Shown: positions 26,232-35,161, counted from the stretch's first letter. The stretch: 64,000 bases of DNA from an uncultured Gammaproteobacteria bacterium (GCA_958295465.1 OY282353.1:5137001-5201000); one strand, 5' to 3'. Notes: a model not told the origin generated them from the letters alone. Made by a program: numbers and translations.

Positions 26232-26916
26232 CCGCGTACCGGCGCGAGGCGGCGCGACGGCGGCCTGCAACGGCGGCGAACCACGCATCGACGCGGTGCT
26301 GTTCGACTGCGACGGCGTGCTCGTCGACAGCGAGCGGGTCGCGGTCGAGTGCATCGTCGAGTTCGCGGCCCGTTTCGGCGCCGGGTTCGGGTTCGAGGAG
26401 GCGTTGCAACGGTTCACCGGCGCGCGGATGGCCGACACCGTGCGCGACATCGAGGAGCGCGGGAAGTGCAAGCTGCCGGATGACTTCGAAGACGGTCTGC
26501 GAGCACACATGGCGGCCGAATTCGAGCACCGGCTCGAACCGATCGAAGGTGCGGCGGCGCTGGTCGAGGCCCTCGATGTGCCCTACTGCGTGGTATCGAA
26601 CGGACCGCGCTCGAAGATGGAGGTCACGTTGCGGGTCACCGGCCTGCTCGATCACTTCGCCGGACGCATCGTGAGCGCCTACGAGGTGGGGGTGTGGAAG
26701 CCGGACCCCGCGCTGTTCCTGCACGCGGCGCGATTGCTCGGGGTGGCTTCCGAGCGGTGCGCGGTGGTCGAGGACAGCGACTACGGCATCGCCGCCGGCG
26801 TGGCGGCCGGTATGCAGGTCTTCGCACTGATCCCCGGCGAACCGGCGCACCCGACGCCGGATGGAGTGGTGCGGGTGGCGTCGCTCTCGGAACTGCACGA
26901 TCGACTCCCATGCTGA
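26224..26916 (+). CDS. HAD-superfamily phosphatase
   Basis: A 230-residue HAD hydrolase of the beta-phosphoglucomutase/phosphatase group. Motif I DAVLFDCDGVLVDSE has both nucleophile and acid Asp, motif II VVSNGPRSK, motif III with KPDPALFLHAA and motif IV VVEDSDYGIAAG. The substrate is not predictable; small sugar or glycolate phosphates are typical. The ATG overlaps the upstream gene, and its stop overlaps the next start by seven bases. Confidence 0.9.
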   Translation: MPDRVPARGGATAACNGGEPRIDAVLFDCDGVLVDSERVAVECIVEFAARFGAGFGFEEALQRFTGARMADTVRDIEERGKCKLPDDFEDGLRAHMAAEFEHRLEPIEGAAALVEALDVPYCVVSNGPRSKMEVTLRVTGLLDHFAGRIVSAYEVGVWKPDPALFLHAARLLGVASERCAVVEDSDYGIAAGVAAGMQVFALIPGEPAHPTPDGVVRVASLSELHDRLPC

Positions 26917-27368
26917 GCGGCGCGCAGCGCCGGTTCGTCGAATCGATGCGCGTCGCCCGGCTCGCGACGGCGGACGCGAACGGCGCTCCGCACGTGGTGC
27001 CGGTGTGCTACGCGCTGATCGGCGACAACCTCTACGTGACCATCGACGAAAAACCGAAGCGGCCGGACGTCCGCGCGATGAAGCGGCTGCGCAACATCGA
27101 GGCGAATCCCCACGTCGCCGTCGTCGTCGATCGCTACGACGAAGACTGGTCCCGGCTGGCGTGGGTGATGCTGCGGGGCCGCGCCGACGTCCTCGATGAC
27201 GGCGACGAGCACGATCGCGCCCAGGCCGGGCTGCGGGAACGTTATCCGCAATACCGCGCGATGCGGATCGAACCGCTGCCGGTCATCGCGGTGCGGATCG
27301 CCCGTGCCACCGCCTGGGGCGCCTTCGACGCACCGGTCCGTGGACCGGTCGCGAGCACCTCGCCATGA
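26910..27368 (+). CDS. PPOX-type flavin/F420-dependent oxidoreductase
   Basis: A 152-residue split beta-barrel protein. It starts MLSGAQRRFVESMRVARLAT, contains VVPVCYALIGDNLYVTIDEK and PHVAVVVDRYDEDW, and ends GAFDAP, matching the TIGR03668-type PPOX family that binds F420 in actinobacteria. The CofC gene 128 bases downstream supports F420 use. Whether the cofactor is F420 or FMN cannot be settled by sequence alone. Confidence 0.8.
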   Translation: MLSGAQRRFVESMRVARLATADANGAPHVVPVCYALIGDNLYVTIDEKPKRPDVRAMKRLRNIEANPHVAVVVDRYDEDWSRLAWVMLRGRADVLDDGDEHDRAQAGLRERYPQYRAMRIEPLPVIAVRIARATAWGAFDAPVRGPVASTSP

Positions 27369-27495
27369 GCCCCGCGCGGTGCGTGAGCCGTGCCCCGGAC
27401 GAGTGGGACCCATCGCCGCGCCCTGGACGGGTGGGAAGCGCCGCCGGCCGTCGGTTGAGCGACTGAACTACGGTTGCTGAGCTACGGTTTCGGCG

Positions 27496-28155
27496 ATGCC
27501 TGCCTGCGACGTCCATGCCGTCGTCCCGGTGAAGGATCTGGGGAATGCGAAGCAGCGCCTCGCCGCGGCCCTCGATCAGCCGGCGCGCACCGCGCTGTTC
27601 CGAGCCATGCTGGAGGACGTGCTGGAAGCGCTCTCCGGCGTCGCCGCACTGGCGCGGGTCATGCTCGTCACCCGCGACCCCGAAGCGATCGCGCTGGCGG
27701 AGCGCCACGGTGCCGAGTGCCTGATCGAGCCGGAGAACCGCGGCCACACCGCCGCGGTCGAGTTCGCGGCGAAAGCGCTCTCCGAATGCGGGGCAGGGGC
27801 GTTGCTGCAGGTTCCCGGAGACATTCCTCGCGTCACCGCCGCGGAGATCGAGGCGGTGATCGCGGCGCACGCCCCGGCCCCGGCCGTCACCATCGCCCCG
27901 TCGCGCGACCACCGCGGCTCGAACTCCGTGCTGTGCTCGCCGCCGGACGTGTTTCCGTTCCGGTTCGGCGACGACAGCTTCTATCCGCACCTCGCCGCCG
28001 CGCGCGCCATCGGGATCGAGCCGGCGGTCGTCGAACGGGCGGGGCTCGGCCTCGATATCGACACCCCGGACGATCTGGAGGCGTTTCTCGCATCGCCGTC
28101 GGACACGCGGACGTATCGCCTCCTCACCGGCCGCACGCCGCTCGGCGGGGCTTGA
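27496..28155 (+). CDS. cofC: 2-phospho-L-lactate (or PEP/3PG) guanylyltransferase CofC
   Basis: A 219-residue nucleotidyltransferase starting VHAVVPVKDLGNAKQRLA, the family N-terminus that binds GTP; VPGDIPRVTAAEIEAV and APSRDHRGSNSVL follow, with GLDIDTPDDLEAFL near the end. CofC makes the activated lactate or phosphoenolpyruvate building block for coenzyme F420. No cofD or cofE lies in the window. Its presence beside a PPOX oxidoreductase makes F420 synthesis likely in this organism. Confidence 0.88.
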   Translation: MPACDVHAVVPVKDLGNAKQRLAAALDQPARTALFRAMLEDVLEALSGVAALARVMLVTRDPEAIALAERHGAECLIEPENRGHTAAVEFAAKALSECGAGALLQVPGDIPRVTAAEIEAVIAAHAPAPAVTIAPSRDHRGSNSVLCSPPDVFPFRFGDDSFYPHLAAARAIGIEPAVVERAGLGLDIDTPDDLEAFLASPSDTRTYRLLTGRTPLGGA

Positions 28156-28294
28156 GCAAACGTGACGAGGGATTCGCCGGCCGGCGTTTGATTCCACGAG
28201 GACGACTCCCCGGGAACGGCGTGTCTGGTGCCGCAGGGTTACGGGCGGAGGGCTCCGGAGGGTCGTCGCCATGGGACGAGCATGGATCGAGCGG

Positions 28295-29287
28295 CTACTC
28301 GATTCGACCGGTCTTCAGGCCGAGCTCGGCGCCGAGGGTGCGTGCGATGCCGGCCCCGAGCCGATCCGCGATGGCGTCCACGCGCGAGGGGCGACGCGTG
28401 AAATCCACGATCTCCTCCGCCCCGATCACTTCACGCGCCACGTGGCTGCTGCTGCCAAGAGCGTCGACGAGACCGAGCTCGATACCTTGGGAGCCGGTCC
28501 AGATCAGCCCGCTGAAGATGTCGTCGCGCAGGGCGAGTCGATCCCCTCGGCCGCGCTTGACGATCCGGATGAAGTCAGCGTGGATTTCGTCGAGCAGGGA
28601 CTGGACGTGCGCCAGCTCCTCTTCGGTGGCCGGCGAGAAGGGGTCCAGGAAGCCCTTGTGCTCCCCCGCCGTGAGCAGGCGTCTCTCCACGCCGAGCTTG
28701 TCCATCGCATCGACGAAGCCGAAGCCGTCCATCAGCACCCCGATCGAGCCCACGACGCTGGACCGGCTTGCGTAGATCGCGTCCGCGGCGGCTGCGACGT
28801 AGTACCCGCCGGACGCGGCAACGTCGGCGATCACGGCGTATACGGGAGTGTCCGGGTGCAGCGCACGCAGGCGAACGATCTCGTCGCCGACGTAGCCGGC
28901 CTGGACCGGACTGCCGCCAGGGCTGTTGATACGCAGGATCACACCGGCGGTGTCGGAGTCCTCGAAGGCGGCCTGGAGCCCCGCGATGATCCAGTCCGCG
29001 CTCGCGTCCCCTTCGTCGCCGATCACGCCGCGCACATCGACGAGGGCGCTGTGCCGGCCGCCAGGATCCGATCGAGTCCACTTCGGGTCCATCCAGAGAA
29101 CGGCGAGGACCACCAGAAACGCGAGCCAGGCGAAGCGGAACACCAGGTTCCATCTGCGGGTGCGCCGCTGTTCGGCCAGCGCCATGAAGGCGAAGCGCTC
29201 GAGCAGGTCACGCTCCCACCGGGGCATATCCGGACGTGAAGCCGGATCGGAAGGGTTCGGATCGGGTGCAGGCGGCTGGTCGGTCAT
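28295..29287 (-). CDS. sppA: Signal peptide peptidase SppA (S49 family)
   Basis: A 330-residue inner-membrane serine peptidase that degrades cleaved signal peptides. One N-terminal transmembrane helix (FAWLAFLVVLAVLWM) precedes a protease domain with ILRINSPGGSPVQAGYV, AVIADVAASGGYYVAAAADA (the catalytic Ser in ASGGYY) and SVVGSIGVLMDGF. The catalytic Lys lies in the later LTAGEHKGFLDPF. This is the short single-domain form. ATG at 29287 is the natural start; the frame extends 22 codons further. Confidence 0.92.
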   Translation of the reverse strand: MTDQPPAPDPNPSDPASRPDMPRWERDLLERFAFMALAEQRRTRRWNLVFRFAWLAFLVVLAVLWMDPKWTRSDPGGRHSALVDVRGVIGDEGDASADWIIAGLQAAFEDSDTAGVILRINSPGGSPVQAGYVGDEIVRLRALHPDTPVYAVIADVAASGGYYVAAAADAIYASRSSVVGSIGVLMDGFGFVDAMDKLGVERRLLTAGEHKGFLDPFSPATEEELAHVQSLLDEIHADFIRIVKRGRGDRLALRDDIFSGLIWTGSQGIELGLVDALGSSSHVAREVIGAEEIVDFTRRPSRVDAIADRLGAGIARTLGAELGLKTGRIE

Positions 29288-30182
29288 CGGAGCAGGAATC
29301 GCGGCCACCAAGACGGGCCGAATCTTCGATATCGAGTTGAACAGGTCGGACAAGGCGAATCAAGCACCGATGGAGGCAGTCTTCAAGCAGAATTGCACCT
29401 GACGCACCGGGAAGCCGTATCCGGAGCGGACGGTTTCGTACGGTGGCGGAATCGGATAGCGTGCGCGGCGCGACAGAAGCGGGCGGCAGCGGGAGCGCAT
29501 TCCACATCGCCCGGCGCGCAGCTTGTGCGAGCGGCGCGCCTGAAGCAACCTCGTCGTCCTCCGGCCAGCAATTTCCGCCAAGCCCGAAAACGTCCCATGA
29601 ACCACAACGATCAAATGCCCAAGCGGCCGGAATGGCCGCGAAATCCCGGTCATGCAATCGAGTTCGGGGCGTTGGCGGAAATTGCTGTCCTCCGGCGCAA
29701 GCACCTTCTCGCGTTCGAAGATCGCGATGGAAATTGCACAGGTAGCCGCCGGCCCACTCCGTGGAACCCGGGGCGGCTCGGCTCGCGTTGTGCGAGGAGG
29801 GCGCCCACGGTGAAAGTCTTGCCGGTGAAGCCGATTTTGGGAGCTTCGATGAGGCCGGACGACAAGACGATGCGAGGCGCGGTCGCCCCGCGGTTTCGTG
29901 TACGCGGAACCGCCAGCCGGACGTCGGGCGAAGCGCCGCTGACTGCCGAGGAACGAGGCGTTCCATGCCGGCCGGGCAATCGTCACCTTCCATGCCGCCC
30001 CGCACGCGAAAGCCGGCTGAAAATGGGACATTTTCCATGAAACTTCTGCGGCGCAGGTTCCTGGCGCACCGGGAGAAAGGAGCTCGAGGACGCCCCCGCC
30101 GGCCGGACCGCCGCGCGCAGTCTTCGAACGGCTCGCATCGGGCACGACGCTTCCCGCAGGCATATCTCCGGGGGGAGGAAAA
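29288..30182. other. 895 bases without a convincing gene, repeat-rich
   Basis: No reading frame here looks like a protein. The region holds the 48-base dispersed repeat (29566-29613), a perfect 16-bp inverted repeat (29566-29581 with 29672-29687) and, near 30000-30070, short direct and inverted similarities. It may be the remains of a small mobile element. Confidence 0.5.
29566..29613 (-). repeat. 48-bp dispersed repeat, copy 1
   Basis: Identical over 48 bases to 50046-50093, in opposite orientation. It contains CAGCAATTTCCGCCAA, which recurs inverted at 29672-29687. Both copies lie in gene-free spacers. Confidence 0.8.
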
Positions 30183-31352
30183 ATGAAGCTGGATACGAAG
30201 CTCGTCACGCTCGGCCGGGCGCCGGTGCGCGCGCAGGGACCGGTCAACGTCCCGGTGCACCGGGCATCGACGATCCTCTCCGACCACCTCGACGGCTACC
30301 TCCACCGCTTCGACGGCGACAACCGCTACGCCAACGTCACCTACGGCGCGACGGGAACCCAGAACGCCCGAGCGCTGGCCGAGGCCGTCGCAGCCATCGA
30401 GGGCGGGCATCGCACGGTAGTGACCGGCAGCGGACTCTCCGCGGTGACGATGGCGGTCTCCGCAGTGGTCGGCGCCGGCGACCACGTGCTCGTCCCGGAC
30501 TCGGTGTACGGACCCACCCGGCGCTTCTGCGCCGTGGTCCTGGACCGCTTCGGCGTCGAGACGAGCTTCTACGATCCCGCGGCGGGGGCGGACATCGCGG
30601 CGTTGATGCGCGAGAACACGCGGCTCGTCTACACCGAGGCGCCCGGCTCGCTCACCTTCGAGATGCAGGACGTGCCCACGATCGCGCAGGCTGCCCGCGA
30701 GCGCGGCGCCCTCGTCGCGATGGACAACACCTGGGCGACCCCGATCTGTTTCCGCCCTCTGGAGCACGGCGTGGACATCTCGATCCAGGCGGGCACGAAA
30801 TACCTCGCGGGGCATTCGGATCTGGTGATCGGGATGGTCACCACCGCGACCGATGCGCTGTTCAGGACGATCGCGGATCAGGCGCATGCGTTCGGGGACA
30901 CCGCCTCCCCTGACGACTGCTTCCTCGCGTTGCGCGGCCTGCGCAGCCTCTCGGTGCGGCTCGAACGCCAGTCCGCGTCGGCGCTGAAGGTGGCGCGCTG
31001 GCTCGAATCGCGCCCGGTGGTGAAGCGGGTGCTCTATCCGGCGCTCGCGAGCGACCCCGGACACGCGCTGTGGAAGCGGGACTTCGCGGGGGCGTCGAGC
31101 CTGTTCGGGCTTGCCCTGCACGCTACGGACGAGGCGGCGATCGCCCGCATGGTGGACGGGCTCGAGCTGTTCCGCATCGGCTCGTCCTGGGGCGGGTACG
31201 AGAGCCTCGTCGCCTACAACCGCATGCCGATCCCCCGCGACGTCGTCCCGTGGACGGAGACGCCGGGCCTGCTGCGTATCCATATCGGGCTCGAAGACCC
31301 TGATGATCTCATCGCCGACCTCGAAGCGGGCCTTGCCCGGCTCGATGCGTGA
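30183..31352 (+). CDS. metC: Cystathionine beta-lyase-type PLP enzyme
   Basis: A 389-residue gamma-family PLP enzyme. The PLP lysine is in SIQAGTKYLAGHSDLVIG; YGATGTQNARALAEAV, VTGSGLSAVTMA and MDNTWATPICFRPL are characteristic. The sequence fits MetC, which cleaves cystathionine to homocysteine, pyruvate and ammonia; related cystathionine gamma-lyases are the main alternative. A strong GGGGGGAGG-like ribosome site precedes the ATG. It stands alone in its direction. Confidence 0.85.
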   Translation: MKLDTKLVTLGRAPVRAQGPVNVPVHRASTILSDHLDGYLHRFDGDNRYANVTYGATGTQNARALAEAVAAIEGGHRTVVTGSGLSAVTMAVSAVVGAGDHVLVPDSVYGPTRRFCAVVLDRFGVETSFYDPAAGADIAALMRENTRLVYTEAPGSLTFEMQDVPTIAQAARERGALVAMDNTWATPICFRPLEHGVDISIQAGTKYLAGHSDLVIGMVTTATDALFRTIADQAHAFGDTASPDDCFLALRGLRSLSVRLERQSASALKVARWLESRPVVKRVLYPALASDPGHALWKRDFAGASSLFGLALHATDEAAIARMVDGLELFRIGSSWGGYESLVAYNRMPIPRDVVPWTETPGLLRIHIGLEDPDDLIADLEAGLARLDA

Positions 31353-31648
31353 ATCGCGGGCGGTTCGGCTCCGCAGTGGCGTCGAGGTCGTCCGCGGTAA
31401 AGACCGCGGAGGGCTGCTCGATCCGGATGGCCGGCGCGGATGCGATCATGTCTTCGGTATCCTCGCTGAACGTATCGGGCGCCGAGACACGCTCGATTCG
31501 TGTGGCTCTCGGCGCTGAACAAGAAGGCGAAGCGTCGCGCGGTGGGGCAGGGCCGATCTTGCCACCCCGCATGACAACGACCCACCTCGCGGGCGAGCCG
31601 CTTCCACGGAACGGCACCGTGGCCTGGCGCCGAGTTGCGGAAGTCGGA

Positions 31649-32533
31649 TCAACCGTGAGGCGGCTCGGCGTCGCTCTTCGGCCAGTCGGGCTCGAAGCCG
31701 AGGATGATGCAGTCGGCGGGAAGCCGCGGGTTGAACAGCAGGTTGTGCCAGAACGTCGCTTCGCGCAGGGGGTTGTTCGGCGAGAGGGGCCGGACGGTGC
31801 AGTGCAGGCGGTACCGCTGGCTGAACTGCTCGAAGTCGAGCCGGCATTCCCGGTGGGCCAGCAGCGTCGCCGCGATTGCGGAATCCGGCGGGAAGCTCGC
31901 GGTGAGGGTGTCGGAGAACTCGCGCGGCGTCTGGTAGTAGCGCTCGGCGAGGAATTTCAATGCGTCCTCGCGTCGCTGGGCCGGGTCGTGGGTGCGCCGC
32001 GCCATGTGGCGAAACTCCATCGTCGCCGAGTACTCGGGCCGCCGGCAGAGCACGGTGACGATGCGGGCGATGGGGCCGGCGCCCTGGGTCGAACCCGGAG
32101 CCGGTCCTGAATCCGGGGGCACTCCCGGAACCGGATCCGATTCAGCAGCCGGAGCCGATTCCGTGGCCGGAGCCGATTCCGTGGCCGGAGCCGATCCCGT
32201 AGCCGGAGCCGATCCCGTAGCCGGAGCCGATCCCGTAGCCGGAGCCGATCCCGTAGCCGGAGCCGATCCCGTAGCCGGAGCCGATCCCGTAGCCGGAGCC
32301 GATCCCGTAGCCGATCCCGGAAGTGGAGCCGATCCCGGAACCGGAGATGCGATCGGCGCCATCCCGCCCGTGGGGCGGCCTTCGTGGCTGCGCATCGAGA
32401 TCTGGCGGATCCGGCACTGCCAGCGAAGAAAGGCGTCGCGCATCCGCTCGTTGGCGTGGTCGAGGCGCACGACGTTCGAGCCGGATTGCGTCGATCCCCC
32501 GCCGACACGCTGAGAAGTCAGGGCGTTGGACAT
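31649..32533 (-). CDS. Conserved protein with an 18-bp tandem-repeat linker
   Basis: A 294-residue protein with two conserved blocks separated by a low-complexity linker. The N-terminal block contains VVRLDHANERMRDAFLRWQC and RQISMRSHEGRPTGGM; the C-terminal block contains YYQTPREFSDTLTASFPP, CRLDFEQFSQRYRL and FWHNLLFNPRLP. The linker is made of SAPATG repeats. I recognise the pattern as a conserved hypothetical family but know no function. Its start overlaps the end of the next upstream gene by 16 bases, suggesting a two-gene unit. Confidence 0.65.
   Translation of the reverse strand: MSNALTSQRVGGGSTQSGSNVVRLDHANERMRDAFLRWQCRIRQISMRSHEGRPTGGMAPIASPVPGSAPLPGSATGSAPATGSAPATGSAPATGSAPATGSAPATGSAPATGSAPATESAPATESAPAAESDPVPGVPPDSGPAPGSTQGAGPIARIVTVLCRRPEYSATMEFRHMARRTHDPAQRREDALKFLAERYYQTPREFSDTLTASFPPDSAIAATLLAHRECRLDFEQFSQRYRLHCTVRPLSPNNPLREATFWHNLLFNPRLPADCIILGFEPDWPKSDAEPPHG
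32149..32310. repeat. Nine 18-bp tandem repeats
   Basis: Nine copies of ccggagccgatcccgtag, the first two with one or two substitutions, followed by degenerate copies to about 32340. The unit is six codons, so copy changes keep the reading frame and lengthen or shorten the protein linker. Confidence 0.92.
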
Positions 32534-32760
32534 GTTCTGCAGAGCCGGACGGTGGTTCCATCGGGCACTTGAGCACGAGCTTCTGCCAGGGCTTCATCGG
32601 GCGAATCGAAGTCTCCGAGCTCGATCCACCGGCCGTTGTCGGCGTGGGTTCCTCCAGCCAAACCTCGGCCGTCATTACAGAATGCACAGTCATGGCGATG
32701 TACTTTGGTGACGGAGTGACCGCCGTTCGCACGCCAATTCTCGTATGCGTAGTAAGGCAT
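32518..32760 (-). CDS. 80-residue Cys-rich conserved protein
   Basis: Starts MPYYAYENWRANGGHSVTKV; HRHDCAFCNDGRGLAGG and the C-terminal VRLCRTCP give two Cys pairs, which could bind a metal. The middle (NGRWIELGDFDSPDEALAEA) is typical of a small conserved family I have no function for. GAGGAAA precedes the ATG at 32760. It is followed immediately by the repeat-containing gene. Confidence 0.65.
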   Translation of the reverse strand: MPYYAYENWRANGGHSVTKVHRHDCAFCNDGRGLAGGTHADNGRWIELGDFDSPDEALAEARAQVPDGTTVRLCRTCPTP

Positions 32761-32855
32761 CGTGGTTTCCTCGTTGTGTGGCAGGTGGTTCGCCACGCTA
32801 CCGGCTCCGGGATGGGCGCGCCAGGAGTCTGCGCCGCAGAAAACGATGCGACTGG

Positions 32856-32885
32856 AGTAGGGGAGACGCATGCGTCTCCCCTACT
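32856..32885. repeat. REP-like perfect palindrome 1
   Basis: A perfect 30-base palindrome centred on GCATGC (arms AGTAGGGGAGACGCA and its complement). A second palindrome of the same family occurs at 33035-33062. Confidence 0.9.
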
Positions 32886-32925
32886 TTGGTGGACCCCCTG
32901 ACCATTGTGCAGAGGAGGTGTTCCG

Positions 32926-33084
32926 ATGGCAGAAAGACATCCCCCTTACGCGCCGGAGTACCGGCGCCCGCACTGGTCGGTCGTTGGATTGGCGCCGTAC
33001 CGCGGTGTCGCCAAACACGGAGACATCACCGGCGGTAGGGGCGACGCATGCGTCGCCCCTACAGTCGTTCCGGGCCGGGCTTGA
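32926..33084 (+). pseudogene. Truncated transposase-like start between two palindromes
   Basis: A 52-codon frame with a perfect ribosome site (AGGAGG, 7 bases upstream) starts MAERHPPYAPEYRRPHWSVV. The xPYxPEYRR pattern is the usual opening of IS3-family OrfA transposases; here it diverges after about 15 residues and then runs through the second palindrome to a stop. I read it as the surviving 5' end of an insertion sequence. Confidence 0.45.
33035..33062. repeat. REP-like perfect palindrome 2
   Basis: A perfect 28-base palindrome (arm GTAGGGGCGACGCA plus complement), the same family as 32856-32885 with one compensated base-pair change in each arm, which argues for selection or shared origin as a hairpin. 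Confidence 0.9.
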
Positions 33085-33248
33085 ACTATCTTTCTGCGGC
33101 GCAGGCTCCTAGTCAGGCTCTTACCCGTGAAGTCTTCGACGAAACGACGAAAAATTATCTGTCAACCGGCGTTTGGTTCCGGCTGTGCCGGGTCAGGAGT
33201 GTTCAGCCCTTTCAGGATGATGACTGTAAAACGAGGTCGGGTGCGCGG

Positions 33249-34106
33249 TCATGCCGCGACGCGGGGTTTCCTGCCGGCGGGCTCCGGAGCGCTGAAGCGC
33301 CGGTCGTGCTCAAGGCTCGGGATGCGCCCGCGGGCGTTCGCCACGCTCTCGACGTCCACCGTCGCGACGACGTATCCCACGCCGTCCCCGCCGTCGGCGA
33401 GCACCTCGCCCCAGGGCGAGACGATAAGGGAGTGGCCGTAGGCGGCGCCGCCGCCCGGCACCGCGCCCACCGCACACGGGGCCACGACCACCGCGCCGTT
33501 TTCGATGGCGCGGGCGCGGTTCAGCACGTGCCAGTGCGCCTCCCCCGTCACCTTGGTGAAGGCGGCCGGCACCGCGAGGATCTCCGCCCCGGCCTGCGCG
33601 AGCGAACGGTAGAGCTGGGGAAAGCGCAGGTCGTAGCAGATGGTCATGCCGAGCCGGCCCCAGGGCGTGTCCACCAGGACGGCCCGCCCGCCCGGGGCAA
33701 CGACCGCGGACTCGCGGTAGCGCTGGGTGGGGGAGAGATCCACGTCGAACAGGAAGATCTTGTCGTAGCGGGCGCGTATATCGCCCCGATCATCGAGTAC
33801 GTAGCCGCGGTTGATGAACCGGTCTCCGGGGCCGTCCACCGCGACGGAGCCGATCAGCATCCATACCCCGGCGGCGCTCGCGAAGCCGCGTAGCGCGTCG
33901 AGCACCGGATGGCGCGCTTCCGGGGCGGTCGGCGGCGCGAACAACCCTCCTTCGCTCTTGAGGCCGCCGCAGTACTCGGGGAGGCAGACCAGCTCCGCGC
34001 CGGCCGCGACCGCGTCGCCGGCCAGGCGGAGCGCTTCTTCGATGGCCTCGTCGAAGGTGGCGAGCGGCCTCGTCTGGACACAGCCGATGCGGACTTCTCG
34101 TGTCAT
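33249..34106 (-). CDS. Carbon-nitrogen hydrolase (Nit/omega-amidase-like)
   Basis: A 285-residue nitrilase-superfamily amidase. The catalytic triad is visible: Glu in VCLPEYCGGL, Lys in YDKIFLFDVD, Cys in GMTICYDLRFPQLY. The pattern is closest to Nit2/deaminated-glutathione amidase-type enzymes, which remove ammonia from omega-amides. ATG at 34106 is preceded by AGGGAGAG. It lies downstream of the glutamate synthase and glutamine-synthetase-like genes, consistent with amide nitrogen use. Confidence 0.85.
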   Translation of the reverse strand: MTREVRIGCVQTRPLATFDEAIEEALRLAGDAVAAGAELVCLPEYCGGLKSEGGLFAPPTAPEARHPVLDALRGFASAAGVWMLIGSVAVDGPGDRFINRGYVLDDRGDIRARYDKIFLFDVDLSPTQRYRESAVVAPGGRAVLVDTPWGRLGMTICYDLRFPQLYRSLAQAGAEILAVPAAFTKVTGEAHWHVLNRARAIENGAVVVAPCAVGAVPGGGAAYGHSLIVSPWGEVLADGGDGVGYVVATVDVESVANARGRIPSLEHDRRFSAPEPAGRKPRVAA

Positions 34107-34370
34107 TGCACTCTCTCCCTGCCGCGGATTCTGCCTGGACCCGGACGCTCCGGATTCTCGTGCATCTCGCGCTGGATGTCCTCGAAGACGGCGGCAGCAT
34201 CGCATGCGCCAAGCGGCAACGGTTCCATGAGCGGATGGGCTTCGTCCCTTTCCCGTCACGCCCATCCCGGATGTTCATCGCGATGTCGACGGTTCGCTCG
34301 GGACTGGCGGAGTCAACGCGTGAGTTCCGGCTTCTTGCTCACCGTCCGCAGTGTTCGAGGCACAACCGAA

Positions 34371-34781
34371 TCAGAACTTCCTGTACGCCTCGCGCAGCTC
34401 CACCATGGGATGACGCTCCGACATCTGGAACTTGACGAGCAGCTCGCGCGCGATCATGTCGCGGTCCTGCTGGTTGTCGGGGAGGTCGATGTCGTCCGGG
34501 ACCCGTACCCAGCCGTTGATGTTGCGGTCGAACACCGCGGCGTGCCCTTCCTCGTAGCCCATGTGCACGTCCTCAAGCCAGTTGAGGTCGTCCCAGCCCA
34601 TGATCTCGATGTACTTTCTGAGGAAATGGGTGAGGCGATCGTAGTCGGGGAGGAGGTTGACATCGTAGCGATAGCCGATGTGCTGGCCGATCTCCTTCTC
34701 GCGCTCGGAGTCGAGGCCATCGCTGGAAATGAACTGGTCGACGCTCCTGATCTCGGAGCCCTTGTAGCTGGTGCCTGCCAT
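34371..34781 (-). CDS. 136-residue hypothetical protein
   Basis: An acidic soluble protein starting MAGTSYKGSEIRSVDQFISS and containing HIGYRYDVNLLPDYDRLTHF, MGWDDLNWLEDVHMG and RVPDDIDLPDNQQDRD. ATG at 34781 has GGAGAG upstream; the longer frame to 34871 includes the dispersed repeat at 34818 and is unlikely. Not recognised. It lies on the same strand as the glx genes, between DUF2442 and the amidase. Confidence 0.6.
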   Translation of the reverse strand: MAGTSYKGSEIRSVDQFISSDGLDSEREKEIGQHIGYRYDVNLLPDYDRLTHFLRKYIEIMGWDDLNWLEDVHMGYEEGHAAVFDRNINGWVRVPDDIDLPDNQQDRDMIARELLVKFQMSERHPMVELREAYRKF

Positions 34782-34817
34782 GAGTCTCTCCGGTTTTCCT
34801 GCCGGTTGCATGACGAA

Positions 34818-34850
34818 AGTCCCTGGATTCCCGCTTCCGCGGGAATGACA
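34818..34850. repeat. Dispersed palindromic repeat (GGATTCCCGC type)
   Basis: The stem ATTCCCGC/GCGGGAAT with a TTCC loop lies within a sequence typical of the widely scattered repeat that, translated, gives CHSRGSGNP. It sits in the 5' spacer of the neighbouring small gene. Confidence 0.75.
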
Positions 34851-34927
34851 GCCCTTTGATTTACGTAACAATCAGGTTTCTGGTGCACCTGCGGATGGGA
34901 TATTCGATTCGCAACTTCCCCTGCTGA

Positions 34928-35161
34928 TCAGGCAAGGAGCTCCCGTAGAAACTCCGGGGCGAAGTCGGCCCCATTACGCCAGGACAGGGTATGCCCCTCC
35001 AAGGCGAACGACTGAAAAAACGCTTTATCCCTCAGCGACTCGAAAACCTCACCATGCAGCTCGGATGAAAGATCGATCTCGTCCTCCATTCCATCATTGA
35101 AAGCCAGCCACACTTTGTAGTCGCGTGTATACCTTGCCTTGGTCACGTGTACGAACATCAT
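34928..35161 (-). CDS. DUF2442 protein
   Basis: A 77-residue protein with VTKARYTRDYKVWLAFNDG, EIDLSSELHGEVFESLRD and RNGADFAPEFLRELL, the full pattern of DUF2442. These small proteins often accompany DUF4160 partners in toxin-antitoxin-like pairs; no partner is present here. It follows glxD on the same strand by 44 bases. Confidence 0.85.
   Translation of the reverse strand: MMFVHVTKARYTRDYKVWLAFNDGMEDEIDLSSELHGEVFESLRDKAFFQSFALEGHTLSWRNGADFAPEFLRELLA

Noticed and set aside
29208-31283. 691-codon open frame on the minus strand
   Set aside because: Runs opposite sppA spacer and metC; no similarity to known proteins, Arg/Pro-rich composition of a shadow frame.
32149-32310. CRISPR array
   Set aside because: The 18-base units are head-to-tail without spacers and in frame with a protein; no cas genes.
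33085-33248. Possible gene between the palindrome and the amidase
   Set aside because: Only short shadow frames; no ribosome site or recognisable motif.
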